Below, in pieces: positions 38,272 through 46,588 of a stretch of 64,000 nt of DNA. Each line of letters begins with the position of its first letter. The stretch's first letter is position 1. The translations under genes and the position numbers were made by a program. Below the pieces are notes generated by a model. The model ran no database searches. It was not told the DNA's origin and saw only the letters and a program-made list of their open reading frames with translations. The DNA is from CAIMMJ01 sp037131955 (GTDB lineage: Bacteria; Bacteroidota; Bacteroidia; UBA4408): contig JBAXQC010000005.1 of NCBI GenBank assembly GCA_037131955.1, positions 1-64,000 of the forward strand. The letters are read 5' to 3'.

Positions 38272-39243
38272 ATGAAAAATAGTATTTTGGCATGTCTTTT
38301 GCCACTCATACTAATTCTTTTCACTAAACCAATTATTATGACAGCAAATTCGATAAGCAAGATTAATTTATCACCAAAAACAATTGCTGTTTCCGGCATA
38401 ACTGGCTTGAGTTCTATTTTGATAAATAGGACATTATTAAGAGATGTTAACCCAATAATAAAATTTGGAAGTGGAATTCTAATTGGTGGAACACTTGCAC
38501 ATTTTAGTAAAAATAAAATAGTTAAACAGGCAGGAATTGGATTAGTTATCTCAAATAGTGCAAATTGGATATATGATGCAATTCAAAAAAATGATTGTCC
38601 TTTTGAGTTTGGAAATCATTTCCCAACACCAAACGCATTACTGATAAACACAAATAGTGGTAAAGTTATTGACGAAAATCTCGTAGAAGAAGGTTTTATA
38701 TTTTTGACTGACAAGAATGATCAAAAGGGTTGGTCTCATTCATTCAAATTAAAACATTGTTTAAATATTTCAGGTATAAAGGGTGGTTTACCTAGTAAAA
38801 AAGGCAAATCTGTTCAGTGGTGGAAACTGCAAAATCACACAAAAGATTTTAACAACTTGTTACTTCATTGGATTTCGTTTTTCGAAAAGAAAAAAAACGA
38901 ATACGATGATTCATTTCTTGATACTGTTAACAAGATATGGTATTGGCTTTCTATGGTAGATGATGGTAAGCCTCTGGATATAAAAAAATCAAGTTGGTCA
39001 CCTGCGATTAAAGGCGAGTGGTCAAAATATAGCAATACCCTTCTCAGATATGACGATTATGGAAATATTCTTTACGGTGCGGCAGGTGCAGCTTTCGGAT
39101 TAGATGAAAGTTATTTATTGAAAGGCGCAAATTTAAATCAGTTGAAAAAAACGGGGTTTGATGATGTAAAAGATTCTTATTCGATAAAACGGGGGATAGC
39201 TATTTATAAAAACAACTTTAAAAAAATAAAAATAATAGCATAA
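38272..39243 (+). CDS. Probable polymorphic toxin, type 44-like C-terminal domain
   Basis: 323 residues. Residues about 4-20 are a hydrophobic leader. About 30-100 is a Gly/Ile-rich region with short hydrophobic stretches (TGLSSILIN, FGSGILIGGTLAHF, AGIGLVISN). The middle (about 105-235) is not recognised. The C-terminal about 90 residues resemble the Ntox44 (polymorphic toxin type 44) domain: GEWSKYSN, DDYGNILYGAAGAAFGLDES, then DDVKDSYSIKRGIAIYKNN, matching that family's [DE]-[DF]-[FY]-G-N-x-x-Y-G and D-x-x-D-x-x-x-I-x-x-G-I patterns. Toxins with this fold are predicted, from family descriptions, to attack nucleic acid or cell components; the target here is unknown. The next gene starts on the base after its stop codon. 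Confidence 0.65.
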   Translation: MKNSILACLLPLILILFTKPIIMTANSISKINLSPKTIAVSGITGLSSILINRTLLRDVNPIIKFGSGILIGGTLAHFSKNKIVKQAGIGLVISNSANWIYDAIQKNDCPFEFGNHFPTPNALLINTNSGKVIDENLVEEGFIFLTDKNDQKGWSHSFKLKHCLNISGIKGGLPSKKGKSVQWWKLQNHTKDFNNLLLHWISFFEKKKNEYDDSFLDTVNKIWYWLSMVDDGKPLDIKKSSWSPAIKGEWSKYSNTLLRYDDYGNILYGAAGAAFGLDESYLLKGANLNQLKKTGFDDVKDSYSIKRGIAIYKNNFKKIKIIA

Positions 39244-39798
39244 ATGTTATTTGGCATATTAAATAGACCAAGTGATAAGCAAATATTCATCACTTTGTTA
39301 GGTTTTGCAATTTTATCATTAGTAATTATTTCATTTAATCCATTTATATATTTAGGAGTTATTTTAGTTAATATAATAGTATTTTGTTTGTTAAGTCTTT
39401 TTTATAAAGAGTTTGTCTTTTACTCAATAAATTGGATTGTAATTTTACTTCTTTTTCTTCACACATGGGAAAAAATAGATATAAATCTAAATAAATTTAA
39501 ATATTATAATTCATTCGAACCATTGACCAAATATGAATGTTTGGCAGCCTACAATTTAGATAAAAATTCAATATCCCAAAATGTTCATTGTAAATATGGC
39601 TTATCGCTTAGTGAAAAAAAAGAAATAAATACATATTTGAAGAAAAACAAAGATTTAATTGAGCATTTAAAGAATCTTGACTGTTACTCAATAGAATTTT
39701 CTGAAAAATATATACAATTTTGGTTTGATGACATTGTAATAGATTTAAATAAAATTGATGATCATACAATTGTTTACGAAACCAGTGATTTAAATTAA
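39244..39798 (+). CDS. Small membrane protein, putative immunity partner of the toxin
   Basis: 184 residues. The N-terminal about 80 residues contain two to three hydrophobic segments (ITLLGFAILSLVIISF, FIYLGVILVNIIVFCLLSLF, INWIVILLLFLHTW). The C-terminal about 100 residues are soluble, with alternating Lys, Glu and Asp. I do not recognise a family. The ATG at 39244 directly follows the toxin stop (39241-39243), the spacing of a translationally coupled toxin-immunity pair. The immunity role is inference from position. The gene is more AT-rich than most neighbours. Confidence 0.6.
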   Translation: MLFGILNRPSDKQIFITLLGFAILSLVIISFNPFIYLGVILVNIIVFCLLSLFYKEFVFYSINWIVILLLFLHTWEKIDINLNKFKYYNSFEPLTKYECLAAYNLDKNSISQNVHCKYGLSLSEKKEINTYLKKNKDLIEHLKNLDCYSIEFSEKYIQFWFDDIVIDLNKIDDHTIVYETSDLN

Positions 39799-39899
39799 AT
39801 TGCAACTAACATATGCTAAAACTACAATGGAAAATAACTGACATAGTAACTGAACAACGAGAAACTAAATGACAGACTTAACAACATAAGAAAAACGAC

Positions 39900-40056
39900 C
39901 GCATAACAGCACATTGGCAATAGGCGGGTTCGCCGCGGCGAATCGTCTCCGGTTGACAGTTTTGTAATAGCCGAAAGTTCAGTTCTCCTTCGCCGCGGCG
40001 AACTAAATTTTGTGCTGAAAAGCCCGTCCATCGCCAATCTGCAAACCGTTATATGA
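39900..40056. repeat. 157-base imperfect inverted repeat resembling an integron attC site
   Basis: The left arm 39901-39930 (GCATAACAGCACATTGGCAA then TAGGCGGGTT) pairs imperfectly with the right arm 40019-40054. Shared blocks are ATAAC/GTTAT at the ends and ATTGGC/GCCAAT, with GGCGGG/CCCGTCC inside. The central part carries two identical 14-base palindromes, TTCGCCGCGGCGAA, at 39929-39942 and 39989-40002. Ends of the form ATAAC...GTTAT and the size fit large attC sites of chromosomal gene cassettes, but no integron integrase is in the window. The rest of the 39799-40168 gap has no gene. Confidence 0.5.
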
Positions 40057-40168
40057 TAAGTTTAATTTAATGTTTTGCAATTTGCGGCCTATTTTTTTCT
40101 TCCTTTGATTGCAAACTTTGTATTTTGCCCTTTAGCTCAATTAAATAATATTATTTGAGAAATCATGT

Positions 40169-41371
40169 TTATTTAGAAATGGAAAAATGAAATTCAGCTC
40201 CATGTCCTAATTCAGATTCTACATAAATTTTGCCTCCAAGTTTTTCTATAATTTTCTTTACTATAGCTAAGCCAATACCATTTCCTTTATTGCCAAATTG
40301 ATCTTTATTGGTTGCGGTCTGAAATAAATTAAAAATAGCGTCTTGGTATTTCTTATCTATTCCTGGGCCATTGTCTTTAACTATAAATAAATAATGGCTT
40401 GGATTATCGGAAACATAAAGTTCAATTTCTGATATTTTTGTATGACTGTATTTTAGTGAATTTGTAAATAAATTAATCAGAATTTGATCAAGCATTACAG
40501 GATATGTTTCAATAGTGGTAAAATCTGAGTGCAGCGAAATCTTTAAATTGTTTTCATTACCAATTAATGCTGTGAGTTCGGTTATTGTTGCGCTTAAATT
40601 TACGTTAGATTTTTTTAATAAACTAATGCCATCAATTTTTGAAAACTGCAATAAACCATCAATCATTAAAGAAAGCCGCTTAGCTGACTTTTCAATTAAG
40701 TCTAACATAACCCTCCCTTTAGATTCTAGTTGTAATTCGTACGTTTTAGAAAATAAATTTATAATACTCATAATGTTTATGAGCGGAGATTTTAAATCGT
40801 GTGCTGCAATGGCCGCAAAACTTTCTAGTTCTTGATTTTTCTGCGACAATTGAACTCTTAACTCCTTCTCTATACGCAAAACTTTTTTATAGTTTAGCAA
40901 GTTCATGATCTGCCTTGCAATAGTTTTAAGTGCCCTAATTTGCTTTTCATTTAATTTTCGAGGTTTATTGTCAATAACACACAGCGTTCCCAATGGATAA
41001 TTTGTATCGCTTTTTAATACAACTCCCGCATAGAATATTACTAATGGGGCATTAACAACTAAAGGGTTATCAAAAAAACGATCATCTTTTGTGGCATCTT
41101 CAATGATAAACATTTCTTCGGATTGGACGATTGCGTGTGCACAAAATGCTATATCTCTGCTGGTTTCGCTTGCCTGCAAACCTACTTTTGATTTAAACCA
41201 CTGCCTGTCACTATCTACCAAACTAACCAGTGAAATTGGCGTTTCACAAATTTCAGATGCAAGTTCTGTAAGACAATCTATTTCTTTATCTGACTCGCTA
41301 TCTAAAACCAAATAAGACCTCAAGCTATTTAAGCGTTCTAGTTCTTCTTTGTGAAAACTTGGTTTCTGCAT
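40169..41371 (-). CDS. GAF-domain sensor histidine kinase
   Basis: 400 residues, soluble. The GAF domain (about 1-165) has SLVSLVDSDRQWFKS, IAFCAHAIVQSEE and LGTLCVIDNKPRKLNEKQIRALK, closely resembling the GAF domain of the H-NOX-linked kinase at 35197-37575. A short coil leads to HisKA with H191 in AIAAHDLKSPLINIM. The HATPase domain follows (about 280-400) with INLFTNSLKYSHT, DNGPGI and GNKGNGIGLAIVKKIIEK. No receiver or regulator gene is adjacent, so it is an orphan kinase that may work with the regulators of the H-NOX operon. The right-hand direct repeat lies 160 bases upstream of its start. Confidence 0.92.
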   Translation of the reverse strand: MQKPSFHKEELERLNSLRSYLVLDSESDKEIDCLTELASEICETPISLVSLVDSDRQWFKSKVGLQASETSRDIAFCAHAIVQSEEMFIIEDATKDDRFFDNPLVVNAPLVIFYAGVVLKSDTNYPLGTLCVIDNKPRKLNEKQIRALKTIARQIMNLLNYKKVLRIEKELRVQLSQKNQELESFAAIAAHDLKSPLINIMSIINLFSKTYELQLESKGRVMLDLIEKSAKRLSLMIDGLLQFSKIDGISLLKKSNVNLSATITELTALIGNENNLKISLHSDFTTIETYPVMLDQILINLFTNSLKYSHTKISEIELYVSDNPSHYLFIVKDNGPGIDKKYQDAIFNLFQTATNKDQFGNKGNGIGLAIVKKIIEKLGGKIYVESELGHGAEFHFSISK

Positions 41372-41530
41372 ATTTTTTTATTTTTTACGGTTTAATTAAC
41401 AAAACTTTTAACAAAAAAGGGAGTTAGCCACTTTATCCTTATCAACTATACTCATTATTAAGAAGTTAACAAAGAGAGGAACTGCGTACTTCATACATTT
41501 TCTATTTTCATTAAACTATTCTCGCCACAA

Positions 41531-41640
41531 TAAATTTTGCACTCTGCTAGAGTAGATTCATTTCTACTTTTATATCTTCCATTTAATATAAATCAAATAT
41601 AACTAGTTTATTTAAATATCCTTAGTCTCTAATGCTATTA
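41531..41640 (+). repeat. Direct repeat, right copy (partner at 29425-29534)
   Basis: Gap-free alignment to the left copy at a constant offset of 12106 bases. The first 20 bases are identical and identity is about 80% over 110 bases. The hairpin is ACTCT/AGAGT at 41541-41553. The surrounding gap (41372-41724) has no gene. Confidence 0.75.
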
Positions 41641-41724
41641 TTTATGAGTTCGGCTAAAAACAGAGCGGAGCACCGTTATAAATTACAACATGTTCAAATT
41701 CGTTGTTTACTCATCAATGAAGTT

Positions 41725-42522
41725 TCAATGTTTTATAAATACATCATAAGCATATCTCAAAATCATTAGTGTTACAATCACTAAAAAAATTGTTCTAACA
41801 AAGGCATTTCCCTTTTTTAAAGCTAGTCTTGTACCAACAAAATTTCCAGTTATGTTGCAAACCGACATTAATATCGCAAGTTCTAGCAAATAATTACCTT
41901 GTTTTATAAAAACCACTAATGCCGAAATATTGGTCATGCAATTTATTACTTTAGCATAAGCCGAGGCTTGAACAAATTCAAAGCCCAACAAAACAACAAA
42001 ACCTAATACAAAAAAACTTCCTGTGCCAGGTCCAAAAAATCCATCATAAAAACCAAGGCCAAAGCCTAATAATGAGCCATAGATAATTTGTTGGTTCAAG
42101 GATAAATTCTTTGATGGAATAGCGCCTAAATCCTTTTTAATAAGAGTATAAACCGCAACGGCAACTAACACAGCAAGAATAAACGGCTTAAGAAATTCTA
42201 CATTAATAAAGCTAACTATTTTGGCTCCTAAAAACGATGAAAGTCCAGCGCAAACTGAAACAACAAAAAGTAATTTAAAGTTAAATTTTATCCGTTTTGA
42301 ATAACCTATTGCCGAAATACTTGTTCCTGCTAATGATGCAATTTTGTTGGTTCCAAAAATTGTGGGAAGAGTAGTTTGAGGAAAAGAAATAAGGAGGGCA
42401 GGAATTTGAATAAGGCCACCTCCGCCTACCACAGCATCTACAAAACCTGCAATAAAAGACAGAATAACCAATATGGTTAATGTTATAATGCCGTAATTTG
42501 TATATACATCTATTAGGTCCAT
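41725..42522 (-). CDS. TauE/SafE (TSUP) family permease
   Basis: 265 residues with about eight hydrophobic segments. Typical TSUP features: FIAGFVDAVVGGGGLIQIPALL near the N-terminus, GTNKIASLAGTSISAIGY, and the second-half repeat FGLGFYDGFFGPGTGSFFVLGFV. Members export or import sulfite, sulfoacetate or other organic anions; the substrate here is unknown. The frame opens at 42543, but the ATG at 42522 (MDLIDVYTN) is preferred: a TTTG-containing promoter-like stretch overlaps the upstream start. The gene appears monocistronic, with a pseudogene upstream. Confidence 0.9.
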   Translation of the reverse strand: MDLIDVYTNYGIITLTILVILSFIAGFVDAVVGGGGLIQIPALLISFPQTTLPTIFGTNKIASLAGTSISAIGYSKRIKFNFKLLFVVSVCAGLSSFLGAKIVSFINVEFLKPFILAVLVAVAVYTLIKKDLGAIPSKNLSLNQQIIYGSLLGFGLGFYDGFFGPGTGSFFVLGFVVLLGFEFVQASAYAKVINCMTNISALVVFIKQGNYLLELAILMSVCNITGNFVGTRLALKKGNAFVRTIFLVIVTLMILRYAYDVFIKH

Positions 42523-42650
42523 TTTTATTATTGTGCAGTGCAAATGTTAGGTTTATTTTTAAATTTACATAACGTAATTTAGTTAGAAGAAGGACATTCT
42601 ATTTTAATTTGAGCTGACAGTGCTAAAAAACAACTTTTGTAAAATTTAAT

Positions 42651-43145
42651 TTATGCCGCAATTTCTTTTATTGCCTTCACCAATAGATTTAATTCTTTAG
42701 TGTTGTTATAAATATTTGGTGTAATTAGACAGCCCTGAACTCCGGCATAATCTATTGCCACGGTAAATATTTTATACTTATCTAATAACGTTTTATACAG
42801 TTCCGAAGGTTTAATATTTTTTATTCCTACATTTGCAATGGCGCAAGCTCTTTTGTTTTCTTTGGGTGTGTTAAAAAAAACATTTAGTATTTCACTTACT
42901 CTACTTGTCCAATAATTTGCAAATATCGTAAGCGTGCTTCTTTTCTTTCCATGCCTATTTTTTTATAAAATTCTATGGCATCTTCAATGGCCAAATCTCA
43001 TAGAATTCCAGAACGTATCGGCTTGTGCCAATTTATCTTTTGGAATGTGCTTAGAATTTTCTAGTATTTTTAAAAATGAAGGCATTCCTATTGCCGAAGC
43101 AACTCACAGTAGTGTTGAGTTTTTTAGAAAGTTTCTTTTATTCAT
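42651..43145 (-). pseudogene. Decayed class V aminotransferase (isopenicillin-N-epimerase-like)
   Basis: On the minus strand from 43145 the frame reads MNKRNFLKNSTLL, then a TGA stop, then VASAIGMPSFLKI and a mature N-terminus ending DKLAQADTFWNSMRF. Near 42994 the sequence jumps to AIEDAIEFYKKIGMERKEA, with roughly the middle 250 residues of the family missing. A one-base frameshift near 42915 follows before the intact C-terminus (RACAIANVGIKNIKPSEL, then DYAGVQGCLITPN and a stop at 42651). These parts match secreted PLP-dependent aminotransferases of class V, normally about 430 residues. With one stop, one deletion and one frameshift it cannot be functional. Confidence 0.8.
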
Positions 43146-43235
43146 ATTAAGTTCACTTAAATAATAAGATTAAAAAAAAATTATTTACGGCTGCCTTGCA
43201 ATATTTATGTGGGCAAATAGCCTCAATAGGGAAGT

Positions 43236-43664
43236 TTAATCCTCTTTGCGGTCCTCAAACACCCAAATGGTTTTTTCTTTTTTTACCAAATCTGTAAACT
43301 TACCTTTAAACTTTGTGGCTTTTACAACCCTATCATCAATCCAATGATAATTGCCACCACGAGGTTTATTAAAGATGATGGCATGGTATTTAAATTTATT
43401 TGCTGCTAACCATTTTTCTGTATACTCTCTATGTAGATCTAGCCTTGAGGTAAAAAAAGTTATAATGTTCCCTTCATCGTACCACTTATTAATCATATCC
43501 AAAGCGCCAGGAATTAATTCTGCTGTAAGCATTCTCTCGGGCTCTTCGTTAGGAATATCTTCGCAAACAGTTCCATCTATATCAATTAAGTAATTGGTGA
43601 TGTGTGGAGGAAGCCCCGGGCTTATCTTATGTCCATTTTCATCAAAAAGATCTATTAATTCCAT
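43236..43664 (-). CDS. HAD-like phosphatase
   Basis: 142 residues. The HAD nucleophile motif is DIDGTVCED (about residues 28-36, with the first Asp as nucleophile), motif II is TFFTSR (near 70), and the late acidic motif is HWIDDRVVK (near 106). It has no cap domain, so it is a minimal HAD phosphatase; in Bacteroidota such proteins are sometimes labelled phosphoheptose isomerase-like, but no isomerase fold is visible. The substrate is unknown. It is single and divergently placed from the ribosomal operon, sharing a 202-base intergenic region. Confidence 0.8.
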   Translation of the reverse strand: MELIDLFDENGHKISPGLPPHITNYLIDIDGTVCEDIPNEEPERMLTAELIPGALDMINKWYDEGNIITFFTSRLDLHREYTEKWLAANKFKYHAIIFNKPRGGNYHWIDDRVVKATKFKGKFTDLVKKEKTIWVFEDRKED

Positions 43665-43779
43665 GTTTTTGTATTTATGGTGTTAAAAATACACTTTGTT
43701 GATTTTTGTTGCAAGTTTAATTGTTTTGAACAACTTAAAACAAAGAATGAAAGGATTTTAAAAAAATAGTGTTGATAAT

Positions 43780-43810
43780 TTTGAATAAAATAAAATTGTT
43801 TTTACATTTG
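43780..43810 (+). promoter_or_regulatory. Promoter of the rplM-rpsI-rpsB-tsf operon
   Basis: TTTG at 43780-43783, a 19-base spacer and TACATTTG at 43803-43810 form a textbook Bacteroidota promoter. The leader to the GTG start at 43867 would be about 50 bases. Confidence 0.75.
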
Positions 43811-43866
43811 CAGCCCTTAAAACAAAAGGGAAAGTATAAAAAAGTGATTAATTAATTAGATATCAG

Positions 43867-44322
43867 GTGGATACATTAAGTTATAAAACAGTTTCGGCAA
43901 ACAAAGCAACCGTTAATAAAGAGTGGCTTTTGATAGATGCAGAAAACGAAGTGTTAGGTAGACTAGCAACAAAAGTAGCAAAACTTGTAAGAGGCAAGTA
44001 TAAAACAAACTTTACTCCTCACGTAGATTGTGGCGACAACATCGTTATTATTAACGCAGAAAAGGTTGTTCTTACAGGCTCTAAAGTAGATGCTAAAGTT
44101 TATACTCGCCACACCGGTTATCCAGGTGGACAAAGATTTACTTCTCCAAAAGAGTTGCTAAACAAACATCCCGAAAGAATAATTAAAATGGCTGTTAAAG
44201 GAATGTTGCCTAAAAACAAATTAGGAAGAGCAATCAATGGCAACCTTTTTGTTTATGCAGGAACTCAGCATCCGCACGAAGCACAACAACCAAAGCAAAT
44301 TAATATTAATTCATTGAAGTAA
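43867..44322 (+). CDS. rplM: 50S ribosomal protein L13
   Basis: 151 residues with the L13 signature: WLLIDAENEVLGRLATKVAKLVRGK, HVDCGDNIVIINAEKV, RHTGYPGGQR and AVKGMLPKNKLG. The start is a GTG; the N-terminus MDTLSYKTxSANKATV is the Bacteroidota-type extension, which supports this codon since no ATG fits. It is the first gene of the rplM-rpsI-rpsB-tsf operon and binds 23S rRNA early in 50S assembly. Confidence 0.97.
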   Translation: MDTLSYKTVSANKATVNKEWLLIDAENEVLGRLATKVAKLVRGKYKTNFTPHVDCGDNIVIINAEKVVLTGSKVDAKVYTRHTGYPGGQRFTSPKELLNKHPERIIKMAVKGMLPKNKLGRAINGNLFVYAGTQHPHEAQQPKQININSLK

Positions 44323-44330
44323 TAAAATAA

Positions 44331-44717
44331 ATGGAATTAACCAATACATCCGGAAGAAGAAAAACAGCTGTTGCTAGAGTTTATCTAAAAAAAGGCAGTG
44401 GAAATATAACCGTTAACGACCGCGATTACAAAGAATATTTCGCTACAGGAATTCTTCACTACATTGTAACGCAAGCGTTTGAAGTTACCAATAACCAAAA
44501 CCAATACGACGTAAAAGTAAATGTTGCGGGTGGTGGTTTTAAAGGTCAAGCCGAAGCCGTAAGATTAGGTATTTCAAAAGCATTGTGTGAAATTTCTGCC
44601 GATTACCGTCCTATGCTTAAACCTGCAGGATTGCTAACAAGAGACCCAAGAATGGTAGAAAGAAAAAAACCTGGTCAAAAGAAAGCAAGAAAGAGATTCC
44701 AATTCAGTAAACGTTAA
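44331..44717 (+). CDS. rpsI: 30S ribosomal protein S9
   Basis: 128 residues. The N-terminal GRRKTAVARVYLKKGSGNITVN and the C-terminal RDPRMVERKKPGQKKARKRFQFSKR tail that reaches the P-site tRNA are diagnostic. It follows rplM by eight bases, the conserved bacterial pair. Confidence 0.97.
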   Translation: MELTNTSGRRKTAVARVYLKKGSGNITVNDRDYKEYFATGILHYIVTQAFEVTNNQNQYDVKVNVAGGGFKGQAEAVRLGISKALCEISADYRPMLKPAGLLTRDPRMVERKKPGQKKARKRFQFSKR

Positions 44718-44747
44718 TCATTATTCATTACCAATAAAAAAAATTAC

Positions 44748-45581
44748 ATGTCTAGAACAAATTATAACGATCTTCTTGAAGCAGGTGTTCACTTTGGTCA
44801 CCTTAAAAGAAAATGGAATCCAAACATGGCTCCTTACATTTTTATGGAGAAAAATGGAATTCATATCATAGATCTTAATAAGACTTTAGTTAAGTTAGAC
44901 GAAGCTGCTGAAGCTTTAAAGCAAATTGCAAAGTCTGGAAAAAAAGTCTTGTTTGTTGCCACCAAAAAACAAGCAAAAGATATTGTTGCAAATACAGTTC
45001 AAAACATAAATATGCCTTATGTTACTGAAAGATGGCCAGGTGGAATGCTTACCAACTTTGCTACTATTCGTAAGGCAATTAAAAAAATGTCGTTAATTGA
45101 TAAAATGGCAACTGACGGAACTTTTGATGTAATTGCAAAAAGAGAGAAATTACTTATCACAAGAGAAAGAGAAAAACTAGAAAAAACTTTGGGTAGCATT
45201 GCAGACCTTACTCGTTTGCCTGCTGCATTGTTTATTGTAGATATTCACAAAGAACACATTGCAGTTGCCGAAGCAAAAAGACTTGGAATACCAACTTTTG
45301 GAATTGTAGATACCAACTCAAATCCAAATTTAATTGATTACGCTATTCCTGCAAATGATGATGCAACAAAATCTGTTCAACTAATTTTGAATGTAATCAC
45401 TACTGCAATGCAAGAAGGATTATCGGAAAGAAAAGTTGACAAAGAAAAAGAAACAGAAGAAAAAGAAGGTTCTGAAATAGAAATAAAAGCAGCAAAACTA
45501 TTAGCTGAAGCAGAGGAAGAAGGAAGAAAACCAAAAAGAGTTTCTGCCGAAGGAGCTCCAAAAAGAGCAAGAAAAGCATAA
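44748..45581 (+). CDS. rpsB: 30S ribosomal protein S2
   Basis: 277 residues. Key blocks: LLEAGVHFGHLKRKWNPNM, VLFVATKKQAKDIV, RWPGGMLTNFATI, and PAALFIVDIHKEHIAVAEAKRLGIPTFGIVDTN. The C-terminal about 45 residues are an acidic-then-basic low-complexity extension (KEKETEEKEGSEIEIK, then ending KRARKA), beyond the usual S2 core. It is followed by a terminator-like hairpin before tsf, a common place for attenuation in this operon. Confidence 0.97.
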   Translation: MSRTNYNDLLEAGVHFGHLKRKWNPNMAPYIFMEKNGIHIIDLNKTLVKLDEAAEALKQIAKSGKKVLFVATKKQAKDIVANTVQNINMPYVTERWPGGMLTNFATIRKAIKKMSLIDKMATDGTFDVIAKREKLLITREREKLEKTLGSIADLTRLPAALFIVDIHKEHIAVAEAKRLGIPTFGIVDTNSNPNLIDYAIPANDDATKSVQLILNVITTAMQEGLSERKVDKEKETEEKEGSEIEIKAAKLLAEAEEEGRKPKRVSAEGAPKRARKA

Positions 45582-45602
45582 TAATGGGTTTTAAACCTAT
45601 GG

Positions 45603-45643
45603 AAAAAATCCAAAGTCTAAAAAACGATTTTGGATTTTTTTTT
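45603..45643 (+). terminator. Terminator or attenuator between rpsB and tsf
   Basis: AAAAAATCCAAA (45603-45614) pairs with TTTGGATTTTTT (45629-45640), ending in a T-run to 45643. It may partly uncouple tsf from the ribosomal genes. Confidence 0.7.
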
Positions 45644-45673
45644 AATCAATAAAAATATTTCAAAAAAATAAAT

Positions 45674-46507
45674 ATGACAACAGTAACAATTACAGCAGCA
45701 GATGTAAACAAATTAAGAACCACTACCGGAGCGGGTATGATGGACTGCAAAAAAGCATTAACAGAAAGTGGCGGAGATTTTGAAAAAGCTATAGACTACC
45801 TTAGAAAAAAAGGACAAAAAGTTGCAGCTAACCGTGGAGATAGAGATGCAAAAGAAGGACAAGTAATTGCAAAAGTTACAGCCGATAAAAAAAGAGGAAC
45901 AATCATTTGCTTAAACTGCGAAACAGATTTCGTTGCCATTAATGCAGACTTTGGTTCATTTGCAAATTCTATTTTAGAAAGTGCAAATTCTACTAACCCT
46001 TCTAGCATTGACGCACTAAAAGAAAATGCAATAGATGGAGTTAAAATTTCTGATAGAATATTAGATTACGTTGCAAAAATTGGTGAGAGAATTGAATTGA
46101 GCAGATACGAAACAGTAAATGCAGAATACGTTTATTCATACATTCATCCAGGAAATAAGCTAGCTACAATAGTAGGATTTAATCAAGCAAACGTAAGCGA
46201 AGAGGTGGCAAAAAATATTGCTATGCAAGCCGCAGCTATGGCTCCTGTTGCATTAGACAAAGGCGATGTTGATGCATCAACATTAGAAAGAGAAGTAGAA
46301 ATTGCAAAAGAGCAAGCTCGCCAAGAAGGTAAACCAGAAGAAATGTTAGAAAAAATTGCTCAAGGTAAAATTCAAAAATTTTACAAAGAAAGTACCTTGC
46401 TTAATCAAGAATACATCAAAGACAATAAAATGACAGTAAATCAATATGTAAAAAGTATTGACAAAGATTTAGCAATTACAGACTTCAAAAGAGTTTCATT
46501 GGTTTAA
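45674..46507 (+). CDS. tsf: Elongation factor Ts
   Basis: 277 residues. The N-terminal UBA-like segment TAADVNKLRTTTGAGMMDCKKAL, then DFEKAIDYLRKKG, and CLNCETDFVAINADF are EF-Ts signatures, followed by the C-terminal ESTLLNQEYIKDNKMTVNQYV block. It is the nucleotide exchange factor for EF-Tu. It follows rpsB in the usual order, with the hairpin in the 92-base gap. The terminator at 46530 ends the operon. Confidence 0.97.
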   Translation: MTTVTITAADVNKLRTTTGAGMMDCKKALTESGGDFEKAIDYLRKKGQKVAANRGDRDAKEGQVIAKVTADKKRGTIICLNCETDFVAINADFGSFANSILESANSTNPSSIDALKENAIDGVKISDRILDYVAKIGERIELSRYETVNAEYVYSYIHPGNKLATIVGFNQANVSEEVAKNIAMQAAAMAPVALDKGDVDASTLEREVEIAKEQARQEGKPEEMLEKIAQGKIQKFYKESTLLNQEYIKDNKMTVNQYVKSIDKDLAITDFKRVSLV

Positions 46508-46529
46508 TTTTTTTATCAATTGTAGTAGA

Positions 46530-46559
46530 AAAGCTGTCTTGAAAAAGGCAGCTTTTTTG
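46530..46559 (+). terminator. Intrinsic terminator after tsf
   Basis: AAAGCTGTCTT (46530-46540) pairs with AAGGCAGCTTT (46545-46555) around a GAAA loop, with one G-T wobble, followed by T residues. Confidence 0.85.
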
Positions 46560-46588
46560 TTTTATTTTCAAAACCACCAAATAAATAC

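Noticed and set aside
29425..41640. Complete insertion sequence or composite transposon around the direct repeats
   Set aside because: No transposase or integrase gene and no terminal inverted repeats or target duplications were found; only the repeats themselves can be supported.
42934..43164. Plus-strand frame of 76 codons
   Set aside because: It is the antisense of the aminotransferase pseudogene and has no family pattern.
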